From Hydrogenophilales bacterium 16-64-46 (GTDB lineage: Bacteria > Pseudomonadota > Gammaproteobacteria > Burkholderiales > Thiobacillaceae): DNA of 64,000 nucleotides. Shown here piece after piece: positions 9,323 through 17,243 of this stretch. The stretch is from NCBI GenBank assembly GCA_002281775.1, contig NCGY01000010.1:1-64000 (forward strand), read 5' to 3'. Each line of letters starts with the position of its first letter. The stretch's first letter is position 1. The notes under the pieces are model-generated. The model worked only from the letters and a program-made list of their open reading frames with translations. It had not been told where the DNA came from and searched no databases. The translations under genes were made by a program, and so were the position numbers.

Positions 9323-10888
9323 TCACCACACAAAAATCTTGCGCTTCAAAATTTTATTGATCATCTCGCGCTCGGCGAGCGCAAAAGGTTTAAGCGCATA
9401 GGCGACGACTAAATAGGTTGCAGCGATCAACCCCGCGCACGAAAGCAATGCAAGCACACCACGAGGCTGCCCGATTCCAGGCAGACTAGCCGCCGCCATG
9501 GCCATAAGCGTGGCAAACAGGATCTTCGCAAGCCCGGCCCAGTCCATTTTGAGCGAAAGCCCCTCGCGCATGAGAGACGCGGCGACCCAGCCGCAAAATA
9601 GCAATTCACTGAGCGCCAGACCGATAACAAGCCCGTAAGCGCCAAAGGGCATCGACAAGGCAACACCTATGGGCAGGCCGCACAAGCCTAGCAGTGTTCC
9701 AAACAGGGGTGCCCGCGCCTCTTCCAAGGCTTGTGCGGTCATACTTACGATGGCGCGCAATGCCTGAGCCAGTAACAGCGCCAAGAATGCAAGCAAAAAA
9801 CCCGCTGCCTGTGGAAATTTTCCACCAGTGATCAGATCGGCCAGCGGCTCACCGCACACGTACAGAAATGCCGTTGCAGGCGCTAATGCGAAAACATTGA
9901 GCTTGAAAATGAGCTTCGCAAGTATCGGCAAGCGCACCCGAAAATCAGGCCGCTGTCGCGCCGCCACGAACAAGGGGCGGATCATGCCTATCAGGAGAAA
10001 AAGCGGCAGATAGCGCTGCAGCATAGCGGAAAATGCCGCAGCAAATCCGAATGCGCCAAACTCAGCGGTTTGCAATACGCGTACCGCAATGATCTTGACG
10101 GTATTGACACCCGAGGCCGTGTATAAGGTAGCGGCGACATAAATCGGCAGGGAATAAGCTTTGTACCGGTCAATTTCCAGCGATGCATCTGTCCCAGGAT
10201 GGTCTTGGCGGACACGCCTGGCGAATCGCACCAGGCTGAACAAACCGAACCCGCAACCCAGCACCGCAGCGCTGAGATCGATGAGCACCCATTGCTCAAG
10301 CGGTATTTCGTGACCGAGACTGACAAACGCCAGCAGAACCAAGCCTAACCGCATGGCGCTGCGCAGTATCAGCGAAGTCTGGGAGGCGCCTTGCATAAGC
10401 ATTGAGTCGAATACGACATCCAGGAATCGCGCGAAGCCTTCGAAGAAAATGACCAGAAGGTATAGCCGAATCAAGCCGGCATAACCATCGAAGCCCATGA
10501 GACGAGCAAGCGGCTCAGTCAGAAAATACAGCACACCAACGCCTGCCAGCAGGGTTATCGCACGCGCTAGACTCAGCCAAACCAGCAGACGCGCTAAACG
10601 TCGCCCTTCCTGTTGCGCAAGCAATTCAGGCAGATAACGCTGCGCTGCGACCAGCAGGCCGAACGAGGTGGTTTGCTGCATGATTTCGAGCAATGCGAGC
10701 GTGGCGACATAAAAGCCATAATGTTCGACCGACAACGCACGCACAAGCACAAGCAGGAGCCCGAAACCCAGCAGCATACCCACGCCCTTGCCGACAAAAA
10801 AATGGATGAGGCTTCGTCGTACGCGCTCGATGGAAAATCCATGTGCACCAGCACCTGCTGTGTCCTGCTTGCGCATCAGCGTTGCCAT
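9323..10888 (-). CDS. Wzx-type polysaccharide flippase (MOP superfamily)
   Basis: This protein of about 521 residues has roughly 12-14 hydrophobic helices spread along its length, beginning with FFVGKGVGMLLGFGLLLVLV. That is the pattern of MOP-superfamily O-antigen/EPS translocases, which flip undecaprenyl-linked repeat units across the inner membrane. I chose the ATG at 10886-10888 (MATLMRKQD) because a longer frame would overlap the end of the upstream polymerase-like gene. It follows that gene by 13 bases, consistent with an operon. Confidence 0.85.
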   Translation of the reverse strand: MATLMRKQDTAGAGAHGFSIERVRRSLIHFFVGKGVGMLLGFGLLLVLVRALSVEHYGFYVATLALLEIMQQTTSFGLLVAAQRYLPELLAQQEGRRLARLLVWLSLARAITLLAGVGVLYFLTEPLARLMGFDGYAGLIRLYLLVIFFEGFARFLDVVFDSMLMQGASQTSLILRSAMRLGLVLLAFVSLGHEIPLEQWVLIDLSAAVLGCGFGLFSLVRFARRVRQDHPGTDASLEIDRYKAYSLPIYVAATLYTASGVNTVKIIAVRVLQTAEFGAFGFAAAFSAMLQRYLPLFLLIGMIRPLFVAARQRPDFRVRLPILAKLIFKLNVFALAPATAFLYVCGEPLADLITGGKFPQAAGFLLAFLALLLAQALRAIVSMTAQALEEARAPLFGTLLGLCGLPIGVALSMPFGAYGLVIGLALSELLFCGWVAASLMREGLSLKMDWAGLAKILFATLMAMAAASLPGIGQPRGVLALLSCAGLIAATYLVVAYALKPFALAEREMINKILKRKIFVW

Positions 10889-10901
10889 CGCACCGGCCTG
10901 G

Positions 10902-12440
10902 CTAGCGCAACCATGTCGCTTTGCCGTTGTCGTCGCGACTGAGCAAGGAAGCACCACCGACCAGCAGCATCACCAGCATCGTCATTGCGGGCACCTCCAA
11001 CAGATCGCGCCCGTAAAACAGCATGGCGGCCATCATGGCTATGCCGACTGCGCTAGTCTCCAATATTGCCGCAAAACGTGGGTCGATATCCGGATTTTTT
11101 GCCGCACGATAGGCACGAAGAAATCCAATGAAAAGTATCAAGAAATAACTCAGGAAGCCAATCAAGCCGACATCCCATAACAGCTGTGTCGCTGCAGAAC
11201 GATCGATAAGAAAAGGATAATGCTGCGCGGCTTCACCCACACCCGTCACGCTTCGCCCACGGCTTGCACCCGCCCCATATCCTATCAGGCTATGGTATGG
11301 ATCCGATATCCCATTTTCTGACCACCAGTGCACAAGAGCTGTGACTCGTCCCATTTCACCCGTTCTGTAATTAATGAGCTCCGGATCCAGGCTGTATGAC
11401 GTAGCTTTTGAAAACACATCGGACACGTTCCACGCGTCTCGATTTGATCCGCCGTAGTGCACAGTCTGATATGACAAAAGTATGGCAGTAACAAAGCTCA
11501 TGCCTAACAAAAGCATCCCAACTACTGCAAACGGGCGTTTGTGCAACATCGGCATGTACATGACCATAAGGCCCAGCGGAATCAGAAGGATCACAACTTT
11601 TACTTCTGCTAGCAGCAAGCAAACAGACGCAACTGCTAAAATTATCCCTAGTTGTGGCCTGCCAAGCAGCCTACGCCGCGCAAGGGAAAGCGCATAAAAC
11701 GTCATCAAACAAACGAAAAACGCCATCGAACCAGATGCACCCCCTCCTTCAGCCGAACCACCAAAGGCACCAACTACCGCATCCCACTCAACCCCGCCAG
11801 TAACCATGCCGAAATGAACTCGACTAGGCGCTACGTAAAGGTATTGATAGAGAACGATCGGCAACTGAAAAAACAGGGCAAAAAGTAATATTTTCCATAT
11901 GGAGAATATTGTCTGACGTGCCACGTGGCCAGCAGCAAAAACCAAGAGAACACTCCATAAGGCAAACAGGTTTTTGCCACCAGCTAATGCTTGAAACAGT
12001 GGCGAAGTATTTAATAGCGAAGAGATAACGACTGTACTCAACAATACATAAACTAGAACATTGAGGATATCAATTCGTGTCGCAGTACGAGTGGCAGAGA
12101 AATGGCCCCAAGAAACCATCAATTTGAGGTACAGGGCGATTCCCAACCCATAGGGAATCCATACTGCTTGACCAATCTTGAGAAAATAAAATACTTGCCC
12201 AACCACAAAGAAGGCGAGCAATACCATCAGAAACAATATTTTCTTGAATGAAAGTCCAAGAATAAGAAAGCCTGCCATGCCCCCTGCAAAAATCACTATC
12301 AGGCGAATGGACCCAGTAGCCGACACCAGACCCATGAGCGCTGCCAAGGACAGTCCGAAAAAAACCACCGCGAAGATACGCCACGGAGAGTTGGAAAATG
12401 CCAGCTTATTGGGATTAGACTTAGATGCTGTATATAGCAT
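10902..12440 (-). CDS. O-antigen ligase/polymerase-family membrane protein (Wzy-like)
   Basis: This 512-residue polytopic protein has about 11-12 predicted membrane segments. A long periplasmic loop (roughly residues 310-400) contains GYGAGASRGRS and HYPFLIDRSAATQLLWDVGL, the layout of Wzy polymerases and WaaL/PglL ligases. In this locus it most likely polymerises the repeat units delivered by the flippase. The N-terminal region is noticeably AT-rich compared with the eps core, as is usual for serotype-determining genes. A 153-bp AT-rich spacer separates its start from epsI. Confidence 0.8.
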   Translation of the reverse strand: MLYTASKSNPNKLAFSNSPWRIFAVVFFGLSLAALMGLVSATGSIRLIVIFAGGMAGFLILGLSFKKILFLMVLLAFFVVGQVFYFLKIGQAVWIPYGLGIALYLKLMVSWGHFSATRTATRIDILNVLVYVLLSTVVISSLLNTSPLFQALAGGKNLFALWSVLLVFAAGHVARQTIFSIWKILLFALFFQLPIVLYQYLYVAPSRVHFGMVTGGVEWDAVVGAFGGSAEGGGASGSMAFFVCLMTFYALSLARRRLLGRPQLGIILAVASVCLLLAEVKVVILLIPLGLMVMYMPMLHKRPFAVVGMLLLGMSFVTAILLSYQTVHYGGSNRDAWNVSDVFSKATSYSLDPELINYRTGEMGRVTALVHWWSENGISDPYHSLIGYGAGASRGRSVTGVGEAAQHYPFLIDRSAATQLLWDVGLIGFLSYFLILFIGFLRAYRAAKNPDIDPRFAAILETSAVGIAMMAAMLFYGRDLLEVPAMTMLVMLLVGGASLLSRDDNGKATWLR

Positions 12441-12593
12441 GCATGCATGACCAAGGATCTTTAGAGAAGCTACTTACGCGTACCTATCAAGCAACATTAG
12501 GCGCAATATTAGGCAAATTATTTCAAACAATAATTATAAATTGCTTACATTCCGTCCAACATAAATTGAAATCAGTCAGATATGGATCAATAA

Positions 12594-13286
12594 TCATTTG
12601 ACCTCATTAAAGCGGCCTACAATGCGCTCTTTGCCGTCTACGGGAAGAGAATTCAGCAAAGCTCGCGCAAATTCGTCCTGCAATTTATATGCAGAACTTT
12701 CATCTGCTTGGATACTGGATATCCGAAACAGCAACCCATCAGGAATTTGGCCAGTCAAACCATATTTGATTTGATTAATTTTCCGTTCCAAGCCATTTAC
12801 TGCGACTGCATCACCTACTGTTGTCCAATAAGTAATGGGCTCAATGCGCGCCCCCTGTGTCGCTACCAGACGCTTGACTGGAATATCACCCGCTCCAGTC
12901 GTGAATATACCCGACACATTTTTAAGTACTTGAAACCCCTGTGCGGGATAGCAAACCTCAGGTTTGTGTACAGCCATACTGTCAGATTGGTCGCCTCCAT
13001 AGGCGATGGACAACATAATGCGCTCCCCTTTTGGATTAACATAGGTACGTGAAAGCGTCTGACTGTAGATTTTATTGATGACCGCTTCCTGCTCAGGATT
13101 AGCTATGAGTGGGACGATAGTTTCATCTAGCTTCCAGTCGCCGAAGTTTTTGGGGATCAACGTTTCCAGATCGATTTTCGGGCCGGAGTCTGCGACCTTG
13201 ACAGTGGGCTTGAGTGCCAGCGCCAGTCCGGCCGATGCAAACATGAGCAGGCCGATGACGAGATGCTTGAAGCTGATGAATTTCAT
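12594..13286 (-). CDS. epsI: EpsI, exosortase-associated EPS protein
   Basis: This protein of about 230 residues matches the EpsI family (DUF3485). It has an N-terminal hydrophobic anchor (LVIGLLMFASAGLALAL), then DLETLIPKNFGDWKLDE, the conserved core LSIAYGGDQSDSMAVHKPEVCYPAQGF and YWTTVGDAVAVNGLERK. EpsI works with exosortases in XrtA/XrtB loci, sometimes as a fused domain, but its biochemistry is unresolved. The start ATG at 13284-13286 has AAGGAGAC upstream. Normally it would sit beside the exosortase. Here about 2 kb of HEPN/MNT genes intervene, and a sigma-54-like promoter immediately upstream may drive it independently. Confidence 0.9.
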   Translation of the reverse strand: MKFISFKHLVIGLLMFASAGLALALKPTVKVADSGPKIDLETLIPKNFGDWKLDETIVPLIANPEQEAVINKIYSQTLSRTYVNPKGERIMLSIAYGGDQSDSMAVHKPEVCYPAQGFQVLKNVSGIFTTGAGDIPVKRLVATQGARIEPITYWTTVGDAVAVNGLERKINQIKYGLTGQIPDGLLFRISSIQADESSAYKLQDEFARALLNSLPVDGKERIVGRFNEVK

Positions 13287-13381
13287 CCTTGTCTCCTTGA
13301 GCCAGCCCTGCACGGGTGCGGGGCCGGCGATACGGTTTTGTCGGTCGGGATCACGTCAGGGAGCCCATTAGCCGTTATTAC

Positions 13382-13398
13382 AAGCAAAATGTTTGCCG
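13382..13398 (-). promoter_or_regulatory. Sigma-54-like promoter upstream of epsI
   Basis: The minus strand reads CGGCAAACATTTTGCTT, with the -24 GG and -12 GC elements at the canonical spacing (10 bases between them) and the preferred TTTGC at -12. The predicted transcript would start about 86 bases before the epsI ATG. The site lies between the last MNT remnant and epsI. Confidence 0.55.
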
Positions 13399-13404
13399 GC
13401 TGGT

Positions 13405-13650
13405 TCACAGACGCACTCCGGTTTGGTGCGCAAGCCGGACGATGGGGTCAGCGTCGTCCGGCGTTTCGATCACGTTATCAAACTTGCGTTTACCCCGTTG
13501 TCGTTCCAGCAGGCAAGGTGGTGGGTCGATGTCACCGCCGCGCCTGCTGTCGCCCACCCCCGAGCCGAACAGCCATACGTCTGCGTCCGCCCCGAAGGCC
13601 TCACGGGCAGCTGTGCGGATAACGTCGGTTGGTTCGCGGGAGAGTCTCAT
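13405..13650 (-). pseudogene. MNT nucleotidyltransferase antitoxin, internally deleted
   Basis: The 81-codon frame begins MRLSREPTDVIRTAAREAF and keeps the nucleotidyltransferase strand DVWLFGS plus GGDID (Gly29-Ser30, Asp40, Asp42). The stretch between GGDID and the C-terminal strand (FDNVIETPDD... QTGVRL) is about 18 residues shorter than in the intact paralogue at 14962-15261. The usual Arg after GS is Gly, and the strand after DID is replaced by PPPCLL. Both ends align in the same frame, so this looks like an in-frame internal deletion. No HEPN partner follows. It is probably a non-functional remnant. Confidence 0.7.
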
Positions 13651-13765
13651 GGCTGTGTGCGGTACATGCGTTCCGGTGATCAGGCCTTCGTGGCTTGGAT
13701 CACCCGTGCCAACGGATGGCATGCATGGGTATGCTGCCGCAGGGTATCTAGATTGCGCGACGGTT

Positions 13766-14323
13766 TCATGTCGGACACCCGTTTTGCCCGATGCTGTCCC
13801 GCGTGATGGCGGAAAACTCACTGTCGAAATCCGTCCGCAACGGGCTTGCTTCCAGGGTATCGCGGCAATACGCGACAAAACGATGCGCATCGCCGTACAA
13901 GATGGGGATCAAGCTGTGCAGTGCGTTGAAGTGTTCGGCGACTTCGGCGTAGTCCGTTCCGTAATCGTGTGCGGCAAGGTTGCGGGTTGCCCGGCATAGC
14001 TGCCAGGATGCAATGGAGTCGATCACGCCGGTTTTCTCGTAAAAAGCCAGCACCTTGAGAAACGTTTCTCCGGTCTCGCCCGACAACAGAACCGAATGAC
14101 GCATGGCTGCGCCCAGGGTGTCCTGCAATTTGGCGAATCGCTCGTTGATGGCTGCCAGCGATTCAAACAGGTCGATGCTTTTTTTGTTCTGTTCCAACGC
14201 GGCAGCAGTCAGCGGCCACGCATGCTTTTCGTCGGATGCGTTCAGGAAATAAACGCACCGCTGGATAGCCTCCAGCAATCCGGCCAGATGCATGCGCTCG
14301 GCGTGCAAGGTGTCGTTGCTCAT
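13766..14323 (-). CDS. HEPN-domain toxin (HepT-like), apparently intact
   Basis: This 185-residue helical protein carries the HEPN ribonuclease signature R-x4-H as RNLAAH (Arg114-His119), preceded by an R-A-T context and followed by DYG. HEPN toxins act as RNases or RNA-directed toxins and are neutralised by the partner MNT nucleotidyltransferase, which in characterised HepT/MntA pairs adenylylates the toxin. Its ATG overlaps the stop of the upstream MNT gene by four bases, the typical antitoxin-toxin coupling. It is the only complete HEPN/MNT pair in the triple cluster. Confidence 0.8.
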   Translation of the reverse strand: MSNDTLHAERMHLAGLLEAIQRCVYFLNASDEKHAWPLTAAALEQNKKSIDLFESLAAINERFAKLQDTLGAAMRHSVLLSGETGETFLKVLAFYEKTGVIDSIASWQLCRATRNLAAHDYGTDYAEVAEHFNALHSLIPILYGDAHRFVAYCRDTLEASPLRTDFDSEFSAITRDSIGQNGCPT

Positions 14324-14622
14324 GATGCTTCATCCAGACGGATTGCACGGGCGCGGGCAAGCGTCTGGAACGGGGTAACAGGGGTGTCGCGCACGTGCTC
14401 GACGATGTCGACCGGCAAACTCAGTGCGGCTTCGAGCTCCATTTTGATTCGCGCACGCTGCAGCAAGCCCAGCGGGGCGGCGCTTTCGATCAGCAGGTCG
14501 ACGTCACCGCCGCGCGCGTTGTCGTCGAGGCGGGAGCCAAACAGGTAAACCTCGGCCGTGCCGCCAGCAAGCTGGCGGACAGTGTGGGTTATCTGGCGGG
14601 TCTGCGCGACGCTCAATCTCAT
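14320..14622 (-). CDS. MNT nucleotidyltransferase antitoxin (MntA-like)
   Basis: This 100-residue minimal nucleotidyltransferase has the signature G-S-x9-D-x-D (FGSRLDDNARGGDVDL: Gly29, Ser30, Asp40, Asp42) and a downstream acidic strand, VDIVEHV. Such proteins neutralise HEPN toxins. Its stop overlaps the HEPN start at 14323. It is a diverged paralogue of the MNT at 14962-15261; the shared stretches are the first residues (MRLS/MRLT) and the LFGSR-RGGD core. The cluster therefore seems to be assembled from related but not identical modules rather than by recent duplication. Confidence 0.8.
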   Translation of the reverse strand: MRLSVAQTRQITHTVRQLAGGTAEVYLFGSRLDDNARGGDVDLLIESAAPLGLLQRARIKMELEAALSLPVDIVEHVRDTPVTPFQTLARARAIRLDEAS

Positions 14623-14635
14623 GGATTCATTACGT

Positions 14636-14965
14636 TCAGGCGAACGGTTTCAGGAAAACGCGGGGGAACCCGGCGTTCGTATCTGGCCGATATTCCAGAG
14701 CGCGCTGTTGTGTCGGGGCCATTGCAGTCTGCAGCAGGAAAGTCGGCAACAGTTTGTCGACCAGGGTGTCCTGCATCCGCGAAAACTTGCCTACAAAGGA
14801 CTCCAGCCGGTCGATACCCTCGGGCGTATCGAACAGACTTTGCCGTTGATCGGCAGCAAGCGGCCCGGCTTGCGGAAAGAGTCTCAAAATGACCGCTCGC
14901 AAGTAAAAGGTTTCTTTCTCGACGACCCTGAGGATTTGCCACAGCCGGTGCACAGTCTGGGTCAC
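14636..14965 (-). CDS. HEPN-like toxin, C-terminally truncated, catalytic motif missing
   Basis: The 109-residue frame starts on an ATGA overlap with the upstream MNT stop and resembles the N-terminal two thirds of HEPN toxins (RLESFVGKFSRMQDTLVDKLLP). That is the segment corresponding to INERFAKLQDTLGAAM in the intact HEPN. It then runs into an unrelated tail (APTQQRALEYRPDT...) and stops. No R-x4-6-H motif is present; the only histidine is His5. I could not find the missing catalytic segment in the other two minus-strand frames downstream. It is probably an inactive toxin left beside an intact antitoxin. Confidence 0.65.
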   Translation of the reverse strand: MTQTVHRLWQILRVVEKETFYLRAVILRLFPQAGPLAADQRQSLFDTPEGIDRLESFVGKFSRMQDTLVDKLLPTFLLQTAMAPTQQRALEYRPDTNAGFPRVFLKPFA

Positions 14966-15261
14966 AGCCGCACTCCTGTTGCACGCACTTCAATGTCGAT
15001 GGGGCGCAACGGCACGCCTTGCCGATGCACGACGATGTCGATGCGCTGTTCGCCGAGGCGGCGTTGCAGGGTGGCATGAAAGGCGAGTTCCCGATCCAGT
15101 ACGACTTTAACGCCGCCTTCGGTTTCGATGTAAAGGTCGATATCGCCGCCGCGCTTGCTGTCATGCACGCGCGATCCGAACAGCCACACGTCAGTGCCCG
15201 AGCCAAATACTTGGCGGGCTGCCTGACGGATGATGCTGGCCTGTTCTTCAGTGAGTCTCAT
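14962..15261 (-). CDS. MNT nucleotidyltransferase antitoxin (MntA-like)
   Basis: This 99-residue protein has an intact G-S-x9-D-x-D motif (FGSRVHDSKRGGDIDLYIET: Gly29, Ser30, Asp40, Asp42) and a third acidic strand, QRIDIVVHRQG. It is the complete paralogue of the damaged MNT at 13405-13650, sharing DVWLFGS and the C-terminal TGVRL. Its partner HEPN gene overlaps its stop but is truncated, so this antitoxin may be an orphan that protects against the neighbouring intact HEPN, or it may be drifting neutrally. It starts 32 bases downstream of the xrtB stop. Confidence 0.8.
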   Translation of the reverse strand: MRLTEEQASIIRQAARQVFGSGTDVWLFGSRVHDSKRGGDIDLYIETEGGVKVVLDRELAFHATLQRRLGEQRIDIVVHRQGVPLRPIDIEVRATGVRL

Positions 15262-15292
15262 AGGCGGGAATCAACGCACCGACGGGTTAAAA

Positions 15293-16204
15293 TCAGACTT
15301 TCGCCCGGGCGCGCGGCCGGTCGGGGAAGATGAAGCCGAGTATGCCGTCGAGCAGGAACAGGAACAGCAAGCCGACGATGAACAGCATGATGCCGGCAAA
15401 GTCGTGCAGGAAGCCCTGCCCGGCTTCGTCGCCCAGGTGGTAGGTGACGAGGATGAGCACCATCACGCGCACGACGTTGGCGACGAAGGCGATGGGGATG
15501 ATGGCGGCGATGATGATGAGGTTGCGCAGCGGGCTGCTGTGCTGCATTAGATAAAGATAGAGCAGGCCCATGGCCGACAGGCTGAACATGGAGTGCAGGC
15601 CGGAACAGGCGTCGGCCACCAGAAGCTGGTAGGGCCCGACGGTGAGCATGACGCCGCTGCGGGCGATGGGGTAGCCGGCGGCGTAGAGCACCTGTTCGGC
15701 AATCACCGAGATGTATTGCTTGAGCGGGCCGGTGGCGGCGTCGACGATGAACCCCGGCAGCGGCACGATGAAGATGAGGAAGAAGAGGGCAAACCACAGG
15801 GCGCGCGCAGCGCGCACACCCAGGGTGATGAGCAGGGCACCGAGGATGACGGGAATCTGCGATCCCACCTCGAACAGCAGGATGTCCTGCGAACGCCCGA
15901 GCGCGTAGGCCAGCAGACCGACGGCGAGCAGGGCCCAGCCCAGGGCTGCCTGCACCGGCGTGGCGCGCGCGGTTGCATCCTGGAACACCGCGCGCTGCTG
16001 CCAGATGAGGTAGATCGCCACGATGAGCACGATGGGGCCGTGCGCGTGGTCGTCTTCGTTCCACAGGCCGTGCGCCAGCATCCAGTAGGTGGGAACATAC
16101 AAAACCAGCAGGCCCAGGAGCACGGGCCACCAGGATTTGAGCGGGGCGAGGGCGGTGCCGAGAGGGATGGCCGGAGCAGAAGATTTCATGCTGAAGGTGT
16201 GCAT
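15293..16204 (-). CDS. xrtB: Exosortase B (XrtB/EpsH)
   Basis: This 303-residue integral membrane transpeptidase has about eight hydrophobic segments. The exosortase active site is visible as Cys200 (VADACSGLHSMFSL), Arg246 (ANVVRVMVL) and His267 (GFLHDFAG). Exosortases recognise the PEP-CTERM sorting tail, cut it and are thought to pass the protein on toward the cell surface or EPS matrix. Both PEP-CTERM proteins in this window are candidate substrates. The start could also be the ATG at 16187-16189 (MKSSAPA). It lies downstream of epsG but is cut off from its usual partner epsI by HEPN/MNT genes. Confidence 0.93.
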   Translation of the reverse strand: MHTFSMKSSAPAIPLGTALAPLKSWWPVLLGLLVLYVPTYWMLAHGLWNEDDHAHGPIVLIVAIYLIWQQRAVFQDATARATPVQAALGWALLAVGLLAYALGRSQDILLFEVGSQIPVILGALLITLGVRAARALWFALFFLIFIVPLPGFIVDAATGPLKQYISVIAEQVLYAAGYPIARSGVMLTVGPYQLLVADACSGLHSMFSLSAMGLLYLYLMQHSSPLRNLIIIAAIIPIAFVANVVRVMVLILVTYHLGDEAGQGFLHDFAGIMLFIVGLLFLFLLDGILGFIFPDRPRARAKV

Positions 16205-16241
16205 GGGTTGTTCAAAGTGGAATCACGCGCATTGCGCAGCG

Positions 16242-16276
16242 TCCCCTCCTCGCCCGCGAGCGGGAAAGGGAGAGGG
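16242..16276. repeat. REP-like GC-rich palindrome
   Basis: Between epsG and xrtB lies a palindromic element with the core cccgc-ga-gcggg (16253-16264) flanked by cctcct/gggag arms. It resembles the short GC-rich REP/BIME-type palindromes scattered between genes in many proteobacteria. It could form an RNA hairpin in the eps transcript, with no T-tract on the minus strand, so it is not a classical terminator. Confidence 0.45.
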
Positions 16277-16338
16277 CGCGATCACGGCGATGCGCGAACG
16301 CTGTTCATGGTGGGGGATGACGCAGATCGCCATGATCG

Positions 16339-17226
16339 TCAGTCCAGCACGACGGCCCCCACGATCGTGGCGCCGGTCATGCTGATTTTTTCCTTCAGTT
16401 CGACCAGCGGCGCGATGCGGCTGACGTTGCGGCGGGCGGCAAGCAATATGCCGCCGACGCGCGCCACCACCAGTTGGTAATCGGACGCGAGGCTGGACGG
16501 CGGGGTGTCGAGCAGGACGATGTCGTAGCTATTTTCCAGGCTGGCGAGCAGGGCACCAAAAGACGGCCGGGCAAGAAGTTCGGTGGGGTTGGGCGGCGGC
16601 GAGCCGGCGGGCAGGATGTTCAGCGTGTGAAAGGGTTTGACGGCGCGCACCTGCACGGACGGGACGCGCTCGGCCAGGATGTCGGACAGCCCCATGCTGT
16701 TGTCGAGCTTGAACAGGCTCTGCTGCTGCGGCCGGCGCATGTTGGCATCGACCAGCAGCACCTTGCGGCCCATCTGCGCGAACAGCACGGCGAGGTTGGC
16801 GGCCAGCCGGCTGGCACCTTCGTCCTCGCGCGCGCTGCCGATGGCAAGCGACTTGCGTCCGTCCTTGAACCAGCCGAGCAGGAGTTCGGAGCGCACCGAG
16901 CGCAGGGCCTCGGCCTCCTTGCCATAGGGCGCGGTGGCAGCGAAGAGTTCGGGGGCAAGGCCGGCTTCGGCCGGCGGAATGTAGGGATACTCGAATTGTT
17001 GCGAGAGCGCCTGGCGAATGTCTTCTTCGGTGACCAGGCCCAGTTTCTGGGCGGCTTCGCCAAAACGCAGGTTGTGTTCCTGCTGGGCGGCCAGAACGCG
17101 TTCGAGGTCGGGCTGGACGAGCTTGCCGGCATCGAGCAGCAGTTTGCCTATGTGGGCTTCGGCGCGAATGGCGCTGGCGGTTTCGACGATGCTGCTTTGC
17201 GATCCGGCGGTAAGGGATGCGGTCAT
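16339..17226 (-). CDS. epsG: EpsG-like BY-kinase ATPase with degenerate Walker A
   Basis: This 295-residue cytoplasmic partner of the chain-length protein EpsF has an N-terminal GspE_N/MshEN-like helical domain (about residues 25-82) followed by a MinD/BY-kinase ATPase fold. The Walker A region reads SAREDEGASRLAANLA (131-146), with Ala-Ser-Arg where active kinases have Gly-Lys-Ser. Walker A' is LLVDANMRR, with Asn in place of the second Asp. Walker B is DIVLLDTPP. No tyrosine cluster exists at the C-terminus. EpsG relatives often lack the Walker A lysine, so it may regulate polymerisation without robust kinase activity (inference). Confidence 0.85.
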   Translation of the reverse strand: MTASLTAGSQSSIVETASAIRAEAHIGKLLLDAGKLVQPDLERVLAAQQEHNLRFGEAAQKLGLVTEEDIRQALSQQFEYPYIPPAEAGLAPELFAATAPYGKEAEALRSVRSELLLGWFKDGRKSLAIGSAREDEGASRLAANLAVLFAQMGRKVLLVDANMRRPQQQSLFKLDNSMGLSDILAERVPSVQVRAVKPFHTLNILPAGSPPPNPTELLARPSFGALLASLENSYDIVLLDTPPSSLASDYQLVVARVGGILLAARRNVSRIAPLVELKEKISMTGATIVGAVVLD

Positions 17227-17243
17227 GGTATGCCTCGATTCGG

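Noticed and set aside
16230..16250. Sigma-54-like site upstream of xrtB
   Set aside because: Spacing fits, but the -12 element lacks TTGC and the sequence lies at the REP-like palindrome.
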